A DNA stretch of 8,488 bases from Helicobacter sp. Its GTDB lineage: Bacteria > Campylobacterota > Campylobacteria > Campylobacterales > Helicobacteraceae. Made by a program: the position numbers and the translations under genes. Location of the stretch: contig JARHZY010000109.1 in NCBI GenBank assembly GCA_029264655.1, positions 1 through 8,488 of the forward strand. The letters are read 5' to 3'. The notes beneath the pieces were generated by a model. The model did not search any database. It was given only the letters and a program-made list of their open reading frames with translations, and had not been told where the DNA came from. Each line of letters opens with the position of its first letter. Positions within the stretch are counted from its first letter, which is position 1. This document shows positions 1 to 6,970 of the stretch, piece by piece.

Positions 1-95
1 TAACATTATTAACTTTAATCGTTTTAAATAATAGCTAGTTATTAAAAGCATTGTATGCCCATCTCATAGATTCTATAATTACAAATTTTTAGAAT

Positions 96-725
96 CTAAA
101 ACAACACCTTATATCCAAGTGTAAAGCGGAGAGGACTATAAAAAGCTCCACCATCTAAATTAGATTCTGCAACTGGGATACGAAGCAAAAATTCAAAGCT
201 ATTATGTTCGCCAAGCCCAAGCCCAAGCCCTAATCTAGCACTAGCACCCGCAGAAACATTAGCTGTTGCTAGATGAGAATCTCTTGAACCAAACATATTA
301 TCCACATAATCATATAAATAAAAATTAGCTTCTAATCCCATAATAGCACCAAACTTCATAGAGCCTGTATTGACAAAAGTTAGCAATGTATCTATGCCTA
401 AATAAATATCAATGCTTTGCAATGTATTTTTAGGTTCAATAGCTTGTGCATAGTTTCCACCTAGCACCCAACGCAAACCAAAATTATCAGTAATATCATG
501 ACTAGTCCCTAGATTTATCCCAGCAACCCAACTATGGAAATCAATAAAAGTAGGGCTATAAAATACACTACTACCCCATAAAATATCACCCATATTATTA
601 GCAATAAATTTTGGAGTAACCTTACTATAATCATACCCAGCATCTACACCTATAAAGAATTTAGCTTGTGCTAAAGATGCACTTAATGCTAAACTAACCA
701 AACCTGCAACAAATAACTTTTTCAT
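96..725 (-). CDS. Small outer membrane beta-barrel protein, Helicobacter type
   Basis: A 209-residue protein that probably forms a beta-barrel in the outer membrane; substrate or ligand is unknown. Residues 1-21 form a classic Sec signal peptide (MKK, hydrophobic core, cleavage likely after AQA21). The mature part alternates polar and hydrophobic residues in short amphipathic strands with Gly, Tyr and Asn turns, and ends in LGYKVLF, the aromatic-terminated last strand recognised by the Bam machinery. Only the signal peptide, strand pattern and C-terminus support the call. The start is well placed, with an AAGGAT ribosome binding site about five bases upstream. Residues 165-172 read LGLGLGLG, encoded by a hexanucleotide repeat. 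A second barrel gene lies 195 bases upstream on the same strand, but the gap and a separate promoter candidate argue against tight co-transcription. I am confident of the class, not of a named family. Confidence 0.8.
   Translation of the reverse strand: MKKLFVAGLVSLALSASLAQAKFFIGVDAGYDYSKVTPKFIANNMGDILWGSSVFYSPTFIDFHSWVAGINLGTSHDITDNFGLRWVLGGNYAQAIEPKNTLQSIDIYLGIDTLLTFVNTGSMKFGAIMGLEANFYLYDYVDNMFGSRDSHLATANVSAGASARLGLGLGLGEHNSFEFLLRIPVAESNLDGGAFYSPLRFTLGYKVLF
213..230 (-). repeat. In-frame hexanucleotide tandem repeat (3 x AAGCCC on plus strand)
   Basis: Three perfect consecutive copies of AAGCCC on the plus strand, with a partial copy before them, encode the Gly-Leu repeats at residues 165-172 of the barrel protein at 96-725. 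The unit is six bases, so gain or loss of a copy adds or removes two residues without changing the frame. Confidence 0.75.
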
Positions 726-749
726 ATACTATCCTTATAAATCAAATTG

Positions 750-772
750 TAAGCTACTTTTATAGTAACTTA
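750..772 (-). promoter_or_regulatory. Candidate promoter with overlapping dyad, upstream of barrel gene 96-725
   Basis: On the minus strand a TATAAA -10 candidate (759-764) lies 34 bases before the start codon of the barrel gene. It sits at the centre of an imperfect inverted repeat: the plus-strand arms TAAGCTACT and AGTAACTTA match at 8 of 9 positions around a 5-base spacer. A dyad over a -10 element is the usual layout of a repressor operator, but I do not recognise the regulator. It does not match the Fur or NikR consensus boxes I know. Confidence 0.4.
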
Positions 773-920
773 TGTTTAAAATCATAAATCCTAAAAATAA
801 ATTACCCAACATAAAATCCAGATTCTCTCTATTTTACACCATAAATTCCAAAACTCCCTTAATATATAGAATCTAATATCTTTATTTTACATTCATTAAA
901 TGATAGAGTAGATTCTAGTT

Positions 921-1772
921 TTAAAAATATTTTCTAAACATGATATTTATCATATATGGACGCATAGCTACTTTTTCATGGTAATTTACATACCCATTGT
1001 CGCCATAAGCTATGCCATTATAACTATGTCCCTTTTCATCTATCATTTCATTACATGGCATTACAAACCTTATTAACAATTCTTCTTCCCCTTTATTATT
1101 CCCTAGCACATAACTTAATCCTAGTATGAGATTTATAGTGCCACCACCTATATCACCTTTTTTATCTTTTTCATCACCAAAAATATTTTTCAATGTAACA
1201 TTATAGTATTTAATCCATCCACCAAGACCTACACCACCAGTAAAACCAAATCGCCATAGCCTAAAAGTAGCAGTAGCATTAAGCGATAATTGATTGAGCC
1301 AAGAATTTACACCTGCAAACTCACCACTCCTACCATTCGTGCCAACTTTATATGTGTATAGATAATTGTAATCAGCATCTTTAAGTGGTATAGAATTGGG
1401 TAATACGCCATCACCAATAAATGTATGAGAATAATCAAGTCCAAGCCATAAATCAAACTCTAAAAACTTAGAAGGACGAAGTTTTATCCCAGCTTCACCA
1501 CTAATGCCTCCACCTAAACTATTTAAATTACAAGTGCCACTCTTACACATTGCATTGACAATATTACTGCTTGAATTAATATTTATAGACGGATTGTTTT
1601 GTGGGTAATTACTATTATAGCTAGTAGGCACTAGCTCTGTTACACTACTTTTAACAAATGAGCCATTTACCCCGCCACCTAAGTAAAACACTATAAATCT
1701 ATCACTAGAATCTGCATATATAACTTTAGTGAATATTAAAAAGGATATTAATATATAAACTGACTTTTTCAT
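921..1772 (-). CDS. Predicted outer membrane beta-barrel protein
   Basis: A 283-residue exported protein, probably an outer membrane barrel of unknown function. The reading frame is open further upstream to 1925, but I place the start at 1772. There MKK begins a clean signal peptide (residues 1-20, cleavage likely after VIYA20), an AAAGGTAGG ribosome binding site lies just upstream, and the best -10 candidate lies inside the longer reading frame. The mature protein is Gly-, Asn- and Ser-rich with repeated amphipathic strands (for example residues 86-115, 160-190 and 207-225) and ends in FRKYF, an aromatic terminal strand. Residues 45-85 look like a long Asn/Ser-rich surface loop with a closely spaced cysteine pair, C76 and C81, which could form a small disulfide loop; C240 is the only other cysteine. 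It is larger than the neighbouring barrel protein and not obviously its paralogue beyond fold. No specific family is recognised. Confidence 0.72.
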   Translation of the reverse strand: MKKSVYILISFLIFTKVIYADSSDRFIVFYLGGGVNGSFVKSSVTELVPTSYNSNYPQNNPSININSSSNIVNAMCKSGTCNLNSLGGGISGEAGIKLRPSKFLEFDLWLGLDYSHTFIGDGVLPNSIPLKDADYNYLYTYKVGTNGRSGEFAGVNSWLNQLSLNATATFRLWRFGFTGGVGLGGWIKYYNVTLKNIFGDEKDKKGDIGGGTINLILGLSYVLGNNKGEEELLIRFVMPCNEMIDEKGHSYNGIAYGDNGYVNYHEKVAMRPYMINIMFRKYF

Positions 1773-1809
1773 GTTTAACCTACCTTTCATTTCTAAAATT
1801 AGACACAAC

Positions 1810-1815
1810 ATTATA
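1810..1815 (-). promoter_or_regulatory. Candidate -10 box for barrel gene 921-1772
   Basis: A perfect TATAAT on the minus strand lies 37 bases upstream of the chosen start codon. A second TATAAT in a similar context (TATAATGTT) lies at 1934-1939, about 160 bases upstream, so a distal start with a long leader is also possible. As usual in Helicobacter there is no clear -35 box. Confidence 0.45.
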
Positions 1816-1925
1816 GATATTATCGTGAATGCGTGTAGATTACCTTTACTTTTTACTTCCTTTGTAATGTTATTACCAATCCATAAACCAACTATCTTGC
1901 TTGATTCTCTTGTTGTTATTACCAC

Positions 1926-2580
1926 AATAAAACATTATAGCTTTATCTACAATATTTTAAAGTTAGCAAAATGATAATATTTTATCATTGTAAATTAAAT
2001 AACACAATAAACAAATCCTAGATTTGCTATATTCAGCACACTTAATATTTTAGCATGGAAATATAATGAGTATCATAGATTTTCAGTGTTTTTTGATTGA
2101 CAATATTAAGCATATTACAAATAAGAAAGCTAGGGTTTTTTGTCGTGCGGTTTTTAATATTTTATTATGCTATAATAAATCTATTGATAAAAGAGTGGTT
2201 ATATTGCAGTATTAATGTGGTATTTATATGGGGGGCAATGATAAAATCATTTAAAAATACATTATAATTTTTATAGCTAATCTATATAATATTACTCTTA
2301 TTTGGAAGTGAAAAACAGCTACTATTGTGGTTTTTTAACACTTTTAAGCAAAATGTTCTCAAAAATTCTGCTAGATTAATACCACCATTCTCCTCTAATA
2401 TTTGCTTAACCATTTCATATTTAGCTTATGTAAAATTAAGCGTTATTTTCATACTCTTTTTTTACAGAACTAGCTTTCTTAGGTTATTTTTGCTTTTTTC
2501 TTTTCACTTATTTTTAAACCTTTGTTAAACTAGGTTATATTATGCTCATTTTATTAATAAGTAATAATTAGAATCTAAGC
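1926..2580. other. Long gap with one decayed gene
   Basis: These 655 bases separate eno from the barrel gene and hold no intact gene I can support. The right-hand part contains the broken RHH gene at 2282-2452. A 49-codon plus-strand frame at 2066-2215 has only a weak GGAA upstream and no recognisable content. A 10-base palindrome TTATTAATAA (2551-2560) lies just after eno but has no GC-rich stem, so it is not a convincing terminator. Confidence 0.6.
2282..2452 (-). pseudogene. Broken small ribbon-helix-helix (RHH) DNA-binding protein
   Basis: Starting at ATG 2452-2450, the minus strand reads MKITLNFT, then a TAA stop (2428-2426), then in the same frame AKYEMVKQILEENGG followed by INLAEFLRTFCLKVLKN, and ends at TAG 2284-2282. 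The pattern (a short beta strand, a helix containing YEMVKQILEE, a Gly turn, then a second helix with NLAEFLR) is that of RHH/CopG-like proteins, such as antitoxins and plasmid mobilisation accessory proteins. A single base change in codon 9 would restore a protein of about 56 residues. AAGAG upstream could be the ribosome binding site. The next internal Met (2413) would lack the DNA-contacting strand, so the remaining piece is unlikely to bind DNA as a normal RHH dimer. No toxin or mobilisation gene is visible beside it. The fold call is from motif reading only. Confidence 0.5.
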
Positions 2581-3858
2581 TTATTTTGTGCTAAATAGAG
2601 TCCTTGCCTCATAATTTAAAAATTTATGCCCATGACGCAATTCTAAGAGACGATTATATTTTGCATTGCGTTCGCCTCTTGCTGGAGCACCAGTTTTTAT
2701 TTCACCTGCATTCACAGCAACACTTAAATCTGCTATAAATGTATCTTCACTTTCGCCACTTCTATGGCTAATAATTGTCTTATAGCCATTCTTTTGTGCT
2801 AATCTTATGGCTTCCATTGTTTGTGTGATAGTGCCTATTTGGTTGGGTTTAATAAGGATTGCATTTGCAATATTTTTATTAATACCATCTTGCAAGATTG
2901 TTGTATTTGTTACAAATAAATCATCACCAACAAGTTGTATTTTTTTACCAAGTCGCTCTGTCAAATACGCCCATCCTTCCCAATCATCCTCACTTAGTCC
3001 ATCTTCTATAGAAACAATAGGGTATTTGTTTGTAAGCTCTTCATAATATGCAACCAAACCTTTAGAATCTAATTTTTTATTTTCACCCTTTAAATAATAG
3101 ATTCCATTGTCATAAAATTCACTACTTGCAATATCAAGTGCTATGCTTACTTCTTTGCCTGCTTTATAACCTGCTTGCTCAATTGCTTGCAATATATACA
3201 TGATTGGTTCTTCATTGTTTTTTAAGTTTGGAGCAAAACCACCTTCATCGCCAACCCCTGTGCTTAGTCCCTTATCATTAAGAATTTTTCTTAGTGTGTG
3301 GTAGATTTCCACACTTGCACGCAATGCACGTTTAAAGCAGTCAAAGCCAAGTGGCATAATCATATATTCTTGAAAATCTACATTATTATCAGCATGGCTA
3401 CCACCATTAATGATATTAAGCATTGGGGCAGGTAATGTTGTCGCATTAATACCACCAAGATATTTAAAAAGCGGGATACCCTGTGCATTTGCACTTGCAC
3501 GTGCTATCGCCATCGAAACTCCAAGTGTAGCGTTTGCACCAAGTTTGGCATAATTATGTGTATTATCAATGTTTTTTAACATATAATCAATACTTGTTTG
3601 TCGGCAGGCTTCTATACCTATAAGCTCACGTGCTATTTTTTCAGTTACATTTGCACATGCTTGCAACACACCTTTGCCTAAAAAACGCATATTATCTTTA
3701 TCGCGAAGCTCTAGAGCTTCTTTTTTACCTGTGCTTGCACCACTTGGCACAATCGCACTCCCGACACTCCCATCACTTAATAGGGCTTTAACGCAAATTG
3801 TAGGATTACCGCGACTATCTAATACTTCAAATGCATCAAGTTCTTTAATTGTTACCAT
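2581..3858 (-). CDS. eno: Enolase (2-phosphoglycerate dehydratase)
   Basis: Converts 2-phosphoglycerate to phosphoenolpyruvate in the cytoplasm, in glycolysis and gluconeogenesis. The 425-residue length is normal. The N-terminal domain begins with the family signature VLDSRGNPT (12-20) and carries the mobile loop SGASTG (39-44). In the barrel domain the key residues are all present: H155 (NGGSH), E164, E205 (GDEGG), Mg ligands D242, E285 and D312 (VGDD), catalytic base K337 (ILIKPNQ), R366-S367 (SHRSGE) and K388 (GEIKTG). The start is supported by an AAGGA site seven bases upstream. It is expected to be an active dimeric or octameric enzyme. In H. pylori and Campylobacter eno follows recA; here it stands alone, divergent from mutY, with its own promoter candidate and a broken gene downstream. 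Confidence 0.98.
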   Translation of the reverse strand: MVTIKELDAFEVLDSRGNPTICVKALLSDGSVGSAIVPSGASTGKKEALELRDKDNMRFLGKGVLQACANVTEKIARELIGIEACRQTSIDYMLKNIDNTHNYAKLGANATLGVSMAIARASANAQGIPLFKYLGGINATTLPAPMLNIINGGSHADNNVDFQEYMIMPLGFDCFKRALRASVEIYHTLRKILNDKGLSTGVGDEGGFAPNLKNNEEPIMYILQAIEQAGYKAGKEVSIALDIASSEFYDNGIYYLKGENKKLDSKGLVAYYEELTNKYPIVSIEDGLSEDDWEGWAYLTERLGKKIQLVGDDLFVTNTTILQDGINKNIANAILIKPNQIGTITQTMEAIRLAQKNGYKTIISHRSGESEDTFIADLSVAVNAGEIKTGAPARGERNAKYNRLLELRHGHKFLNYEARTLFSTK

Positions 3859-3887
3859 TTATATCCTTTACTTACATGAAACTTTAT

Positions 3888-3907
3888 ATATGTTTATTGT
3901 AACATAT
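3888..3907 (-). promoter_or_regulatory. Candidate eno promoter inside a perfect inverted repeat
   Basis: Arms ATATGTT and AACATAT (plus strand) flank a 6-base spacer, a perfect 7-base dyad about 30-50 bases upstream of the eno start. On the minus strand the right arm and spacer contain TG-T-TACAAT, an extended -10 candidate with TACAAT at 3896-3901. This suggests an operator over the eno promoter, but AT-rich sequence makes short dyads common. The regulator is unknown. Confidence 0.4.
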
Positions 3908-4061
3908 TGAATGTGTTTTTATGTAAGATTCTATAAAATACTGCAATAAAATCTCTTGCATTACTTTTTTATTCATGGTGTATATGCAATATTATAAACC
4001 TTTAAGATAAAGAGATGAGGTATAAAATATTCTATATCGCATATAATATGTAAAATTTTAT

Positions 4062-4094
4062 AGTTGGTTAATAAATATAATCAACTAATTGATT
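4062..4094. promoter_or_regulatory. Overlapping inverted repeats between eno and mutY
   Basis: AGTTGGTTA (4062-4070) can pair with TAATCAACT (4078-4086), giving a 9-base stem with one G-T pair and a 7-base loop. An alternative perfect dyad, AATCAA-CTAA-TTGATT (4079-4094), shares its left arm with the right arm of the first. The two structures are mutually exclusive and lie 47-62 bases before the mutY -10 candidate. This could be a binding site for a dimeric regulator, or chance in AT-rich DNA. Confidence 0.3.
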
Positions 4095-4140
4095 TTGTAA
4101 TATATTGTATATTTTCTGCGATTCTATGCGTTACTTTTAG

Positions 4141-4146
4141 TATAAT
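4141..4146 (+). promoter_or_regulatory. Candidate -10 box for mutY
   Basis: A perfect TATAAT lies 28 bases before the mutY start codon, giving a predicted leader of about 20 bases. The region upstream is A/T-rich with no clear -35 box, as is common for the housekeeping sigma factor in Helicobacter. Confidence 0.55.
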
Positions 4147-4174
4147 ATGCACTAAGATTTTATAGAGTAATACA

Positions 4175-5419
4175 ATGCAAGCTATATTCCAGTCGTTAGA
4201 ATCCATTCATAATAACATTATCCAATGGTATATATATCATGGGCGAAAATTGCCTTGGCGTGAAGCAAAACATTATGCTACATACGCCCAATGGCAACAA
4301 AGCCTCCAGTCATCTATGCACTTATTGAAGTGTGATGATATAAACACAACACAGCAAGATTCTACAATACCAAATATATGTATATATCATTATAATACTA
4401 GTAAAAGTGTTTTTAATCATAGCCGTGCATACCGCGTTTGGATTAGTGAGGTTATGTTACAACAAACACAGGTTATGCGTGTTTTAGAATCATATTATTT
4501 TCAATTCTTAGCAAAATTTCCAACTCTCTATGCATTAGGCACAGCTAATATGGCAGATATATTAAAAGCATGGCAGGGATTAGGATATTACAATCGTGTG
4601 CGTAATATACATAAAAGTGCATTATATTGTATGGAACATTATAATGCAAAACTACCACAAGATATATATGCATTGCGTAATCTCTATGGTATAGGGAACT
4701 ATACAGCAGGGGCAATCGCATGTTTTGGTTTTGGGCAATCTGTAGGGTTTGTAGATGCAAATATTAGACGGCTTTTATTGCGTTTCTTTGGTATAGAATC
4801 TATGAACGAACAAGCACTTATTAAACTTGCAACTCAATTTTTAAATCCACAAGAAAGTTTTTTACATAATCAAGCATTAATTGATTTAGGTGCAACAATT
4901 TGCACTCATGAATTAGCTAAATGTGATATATGTGTGCTTATGCCTTATTGTAAAGGAAAATCACAATATAAACGCTATGGTATAAAACAAAAAAAGCCAA
5001 GCGAACAACTTACCTTAATACTTTGTGTTTTTACAATCTCTATGCAAAATACAACAGGGATTCTTTGCACAAAATATACAGGCAAACGTTACCAGAATCT
5101 TTTTAGTCTGCTTGAATGGCGAGATTCTATATATGCACTGCATACAACCTATACTCATGTATATCATATTGGAAATTTTAAACATACTTTTACGCGATAT
5201 AGACTTTCTGTTTCACTTTATCATATTGTGTTAGAAGAATTTAAAGAGCTAGATTCTATGCGATATATCTATGCTCCATTAGGAGATATGCCTTTACAAA
5301 AAGAACAAATAGAAATACATGGATACACTACATTGTATGCTATGGCACATTCCAATCTTACCCATAAAGCATTAAAGCTTTATGAAAGCAATAATATTTT
5401 TACACGCAATACTCCATAA
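4175..5419 (+). CDS. mutY: A/G-specific adenine DNA glycosylase MutY with an internal insertion
   Basis: Removes adenine mispaired with 8-oxoguanine, preventing G:C to T:A changes in base-excision repair. The protein is 414 residues, against roughly 330-350 for H. pylori and E. coli MutY. GRKLPW (23-28) starts the catalytic domain, SEVMLQQTQV (91-100) carries the catalytic Glu92, the helix-hairpin-helix is LYGIGNYTAGA (170-180), FVDANIRR (192-199) carries catalytic Asp194, and HNQALIDLGA (231-240) matches the H. pylori protein as I recall it. The [4Fe-4S] cluster cysteines are C243-X6-C250-X2-C253-X5-C259. The C-terminal part (about 275-400) fits the degenerate NUDIX-like 8-oxoguanine-reading domain, with FKHTFTRYRL (335-344) matching its FSH region. 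Residues about 34-84 are an extra, Gln/Asn/Ser-rich stretch between the two N-terminal motifs. All catalytic parts remain, so activity is likely. The ribosome binding site is weak (TAGAG). Confidence 0.95.
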   Translation: MQAIFQSLESIHNNIIQWYIYHGRKLPWREAKHYATYAQWQQSLQSSMHLLKCDDINTTQQDSTIPNICIYHYNTSKSVFNHSRAYRVWISEVMLQQTQVMRVLESYYFQFLAKFPTLYALGTANMADILKAWQGLGYYNRVRNIHKSALYCMEHYNAKLPQDIYALRNLYGIGNYTAGAIACFGFGQSVGFVDANIRRLLLRFFGIESMNEQALIKLATQFLNPQESFLHNQALIDLGATICTHELAKCDICVLMPYCKGKSQYKRYGIKQKKPSEQLTLILCVFTISMQNTTGILCTKYTGKRYQNLFSLLEWRDSIYALHTTYTHVYHIGNFKHTFTRYRLSVSLYHIVLEEFKELDSMRYIYAPLGDMPLQKEQIEIHGYTTLYAMAHSNLTHKALKLYESNNIFTRNTP

Positions 5420-5946
5420 TTTGCTTATAGCATAATTAGCATTGCATGTTAAAAATGAAAGAGTGGGGCGATTATTATAATTTATGCAATGATGGGTTTA
5501 GATAATAATAAAGCATACAAAAAAGCTTATAATCATTATGTATAAAATTAACGCATTTGTTGGTATTAAAAATGTGCGTATATTATGTATTGCATGTTGA
5601 AAGCAAGAAAAACGCAATGAAATAATATATAAATACTTTATTTAATGTATGCATTTAGGCATTTTAATGACTATATGCCAAATATTATAAGGAATTTTTT
5701 GAGTGTTTTATTCTATTAGATTCTATTAGTGTGAATCTAAACTTTAAAGTTTTATGAATCAGTTTGTTGTAAAGGTAAAAACACCTTGAATAATCTAAAA
5801 CATTAAAATAAAAGTCTATGTAGCTTTTATAGAAAATATCATTACTTAGTGTTATATAACTTAAATAATAGAAGTTTAGTTATAGTATTTAAAAAACTTA
5901 TAAATTATTCGATATTAAAGAATCTATTCTCAAATAAAGGGTTGTT
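5420..5946. other. 527-base gap, no intact gene
   Basis: No intact gene is visible. It contains a direct repeat of ATTGCATGTT (5441-5450 and 5589-5598), two hairpin-forming sequences listed separately, and a possible tiny gene remnant: a plus-strand frame starting at 5455 reads MKEWGDYYNLCNDG and stops at 5505, while the next frame continues as LDNNKAYKKAYNHYV to a stop at 5545. The promoter of the exported protein at 5947 must lie here; TATAGTAT near 5881 is a weak -10 candidate. Confidence 0.5.
5716..5752. repeat. Tandem inverted repeats (hairpin, then palindrome)
   Basis: TTAGATTC (5716-5723) and GAATCTAA (5733-5740) form a perfect 8-base stem with a 9-base loop. This is followed immediately by the perfect 14-base palindrome AAACTTTAAAGTTT (5739-5752). 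They lie about 300 bases after mutY and 200 before the next gene. They could be a transcript-end structure or regulator sites; the stems are AT-rich and no long T-run follows, so terminator function is uncertain. Confidence 0.35.
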
Positions 5947-6819
5947 ATGCAAGATACAAGAGAACAAATTGATTCTAATCGTAGAGCAAGCTTTATAAAG
6001 CTTGCAGGTGTAGGTATGGGTGCATTAGGTGCAAGCACAGCACTCTATGCAAATACAGATGATGCCATAACAGATGAAGCAGCAGAAAATACACGTAAGC
6101 AAAATTATATTAATATTAATCCGCTTTATGTGGATAATGAAAAAATGTTACTCCCAAAAACACAAATGAAGTTGCAAAAAGATTCTGTTGGGCTTGTTGT
6201 TGTGAATCCGCAAATTGATTTTCTTAGCCCAAAGGGTATAGGTTGGAGTATATATGGTGCAAGTATTAAAGAAAATAATACAACCGAAAATATTAGCATG
6301 CTTTTTAGAGTTGCCGAAGCTTTGCGTCTGCCTGTTTTTGTGTCTTATGTAGTATGGAATAGCCAAGATTTAAAGACATTGCCACATACACCTATGAAAA
6401 ACTTTATACGTGGGACAAAGTTTGCTTATAGCAATGCTAAAGGATTAGATGCAAACAATATTGAAGGAAATGGTGCAGATTTTTTACCAGAATATAAACC
6501 TTTTATACTTGATGGTAAAGCAATTCTTACAACTCCGCGAAAAGACTTTGGCTTGAAAGCAAGCGATTTAATTACGCAATTGCGTATAAATGGCATTAAA
6601 CAAGTTATTTTGTGTGGCATGGATGCTAATGTGCATCTTGATTCCCATTTGCGTGATTTACTTGCAGAAGGCTTTGAAGTTGGGGTTGTGCGTGATGCAA
6701 CTGCAGGGGCAAAACTCCCAGAAGGTGATGGCTATCTTGCAGGGCTTATTAATTTTCGTTTCATAGCACATGAACTTTTCTTTACTCCAGATATTGTGCA
6801 AAGATTGCAAACGCTTTAA
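5947..6819 (+). CDS. Exported isochorismatase-fold protein, catalytic residues replaced
   Basis: A 290-residue protein of the isochorismatase-like cysteine hydrolase superfamily, whose members hydrolyse amides or vinyl ethers using an Asp-Lys-Cys triad. Residues 1-35 look like a Tat-type signal: NRRASFIK (11-18) followed by a weakly hydrophobic Gly/Ala stretch and a likely cleavage after TALYA35; the spacing after RR is one residue off the consensus, so Tat export is probable, not certain. The domain covers about 80-285. VVNPQIDFLSPKG (85-97) is the first motif, but the catalytic Asp position is N87. TPRKDFG (196-202) keeps Lys199. GMDANVHLDSHLRDLL (224-239) is the nucleophile motif, with H230 where Cys is expected. 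The rest (GFEVGVVRDATAGA, EGDGYLAGLINFRFIA) is well conserved. So it is probably a pseudoenzyme, or has different chemistry, in the periplasm. The AAAGG ribosome binding site upstream supports the start. It appears monocistronic. Confidence 0.85.
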   Translation: MQDTREQIDSNRRASFIKLAGVGMGALGASTALYANTDDAITDEAAENTRKQNYININPLYVDNEKMLLPKTQMKLQKDSVGLVVVNPQIDFLSPKGIGWSIYGASIKENNTTENISMLFRVAEALRLPVFVSYVVWNSQDLKTLPHTPMKNFIRGTKFAYSNAKGLDANNIEGNGADFLPEYKPFILDGKAILTTPRKDFGLKASDLITQLRINGIKQVILCGMDANVHLDSHLRDLLAEGFEVGVVRDATAGAKLPEGDGYLAGLINFRFIAHELFFTPDIVQRLQTL

Positions 6820-6937
6820 TATTTGGCATGTGATGGTAGCATATAGTTATAGTGGTTTTTGTGTAGTTTTTGATAATATAAATATGTGAAACATTAAAAA
6901 ATAAAATTAAAGATTTGCCAATTAACCATTTATATTT

Positions 6938-6943
6938 TATAAT
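6938..6943 (+). promoter_or_regulatory. Candidate -10 box for speE
   Basis: A perfect TATAAT (within TTTTATAATGC) lies 27 bases before the speE start in the 151-base gap, with AAGG (6961-6964) as the ribosome binding site. This suggests speE has its own promoter and need not be read through from the gene before it. Confidence 0.55.
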
Positions 6944-6970
6944 GCATACATTGAAAAATAAAGGTTTTTT

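Noticed and set aside
1773..1925. N-terminal extension of the barrel protein at 921-1772 (51 more codons, starting at 1925)
   Set aside because: The extension would bury a textbook signal peptide, the internal ATG at 1772 has a good ribosome binding site, and the nearest -10 box lies inside the extension.
2066..2215. 49-codon plus-strand frame (MSIIDFQCFLIDN...)
   Set aside because: Weak ribosome binding site, no recognisable motif, and length expected by chance in AT-rich DNA.
2230..2235. G6 run as a phase-variation tract
   Set aside because: Only six bases long and not inside any supported gene.
2123..2480. 11-base inverted repeat AAGAAAGCTAG (2123-2133) and CTAGCTTTCTT (2470-2480) as ends of an insertion sequence
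   Set aside because: The repeat is short, there are no flanking target duplications that I can see, and no transposase sequence lies between the copies.
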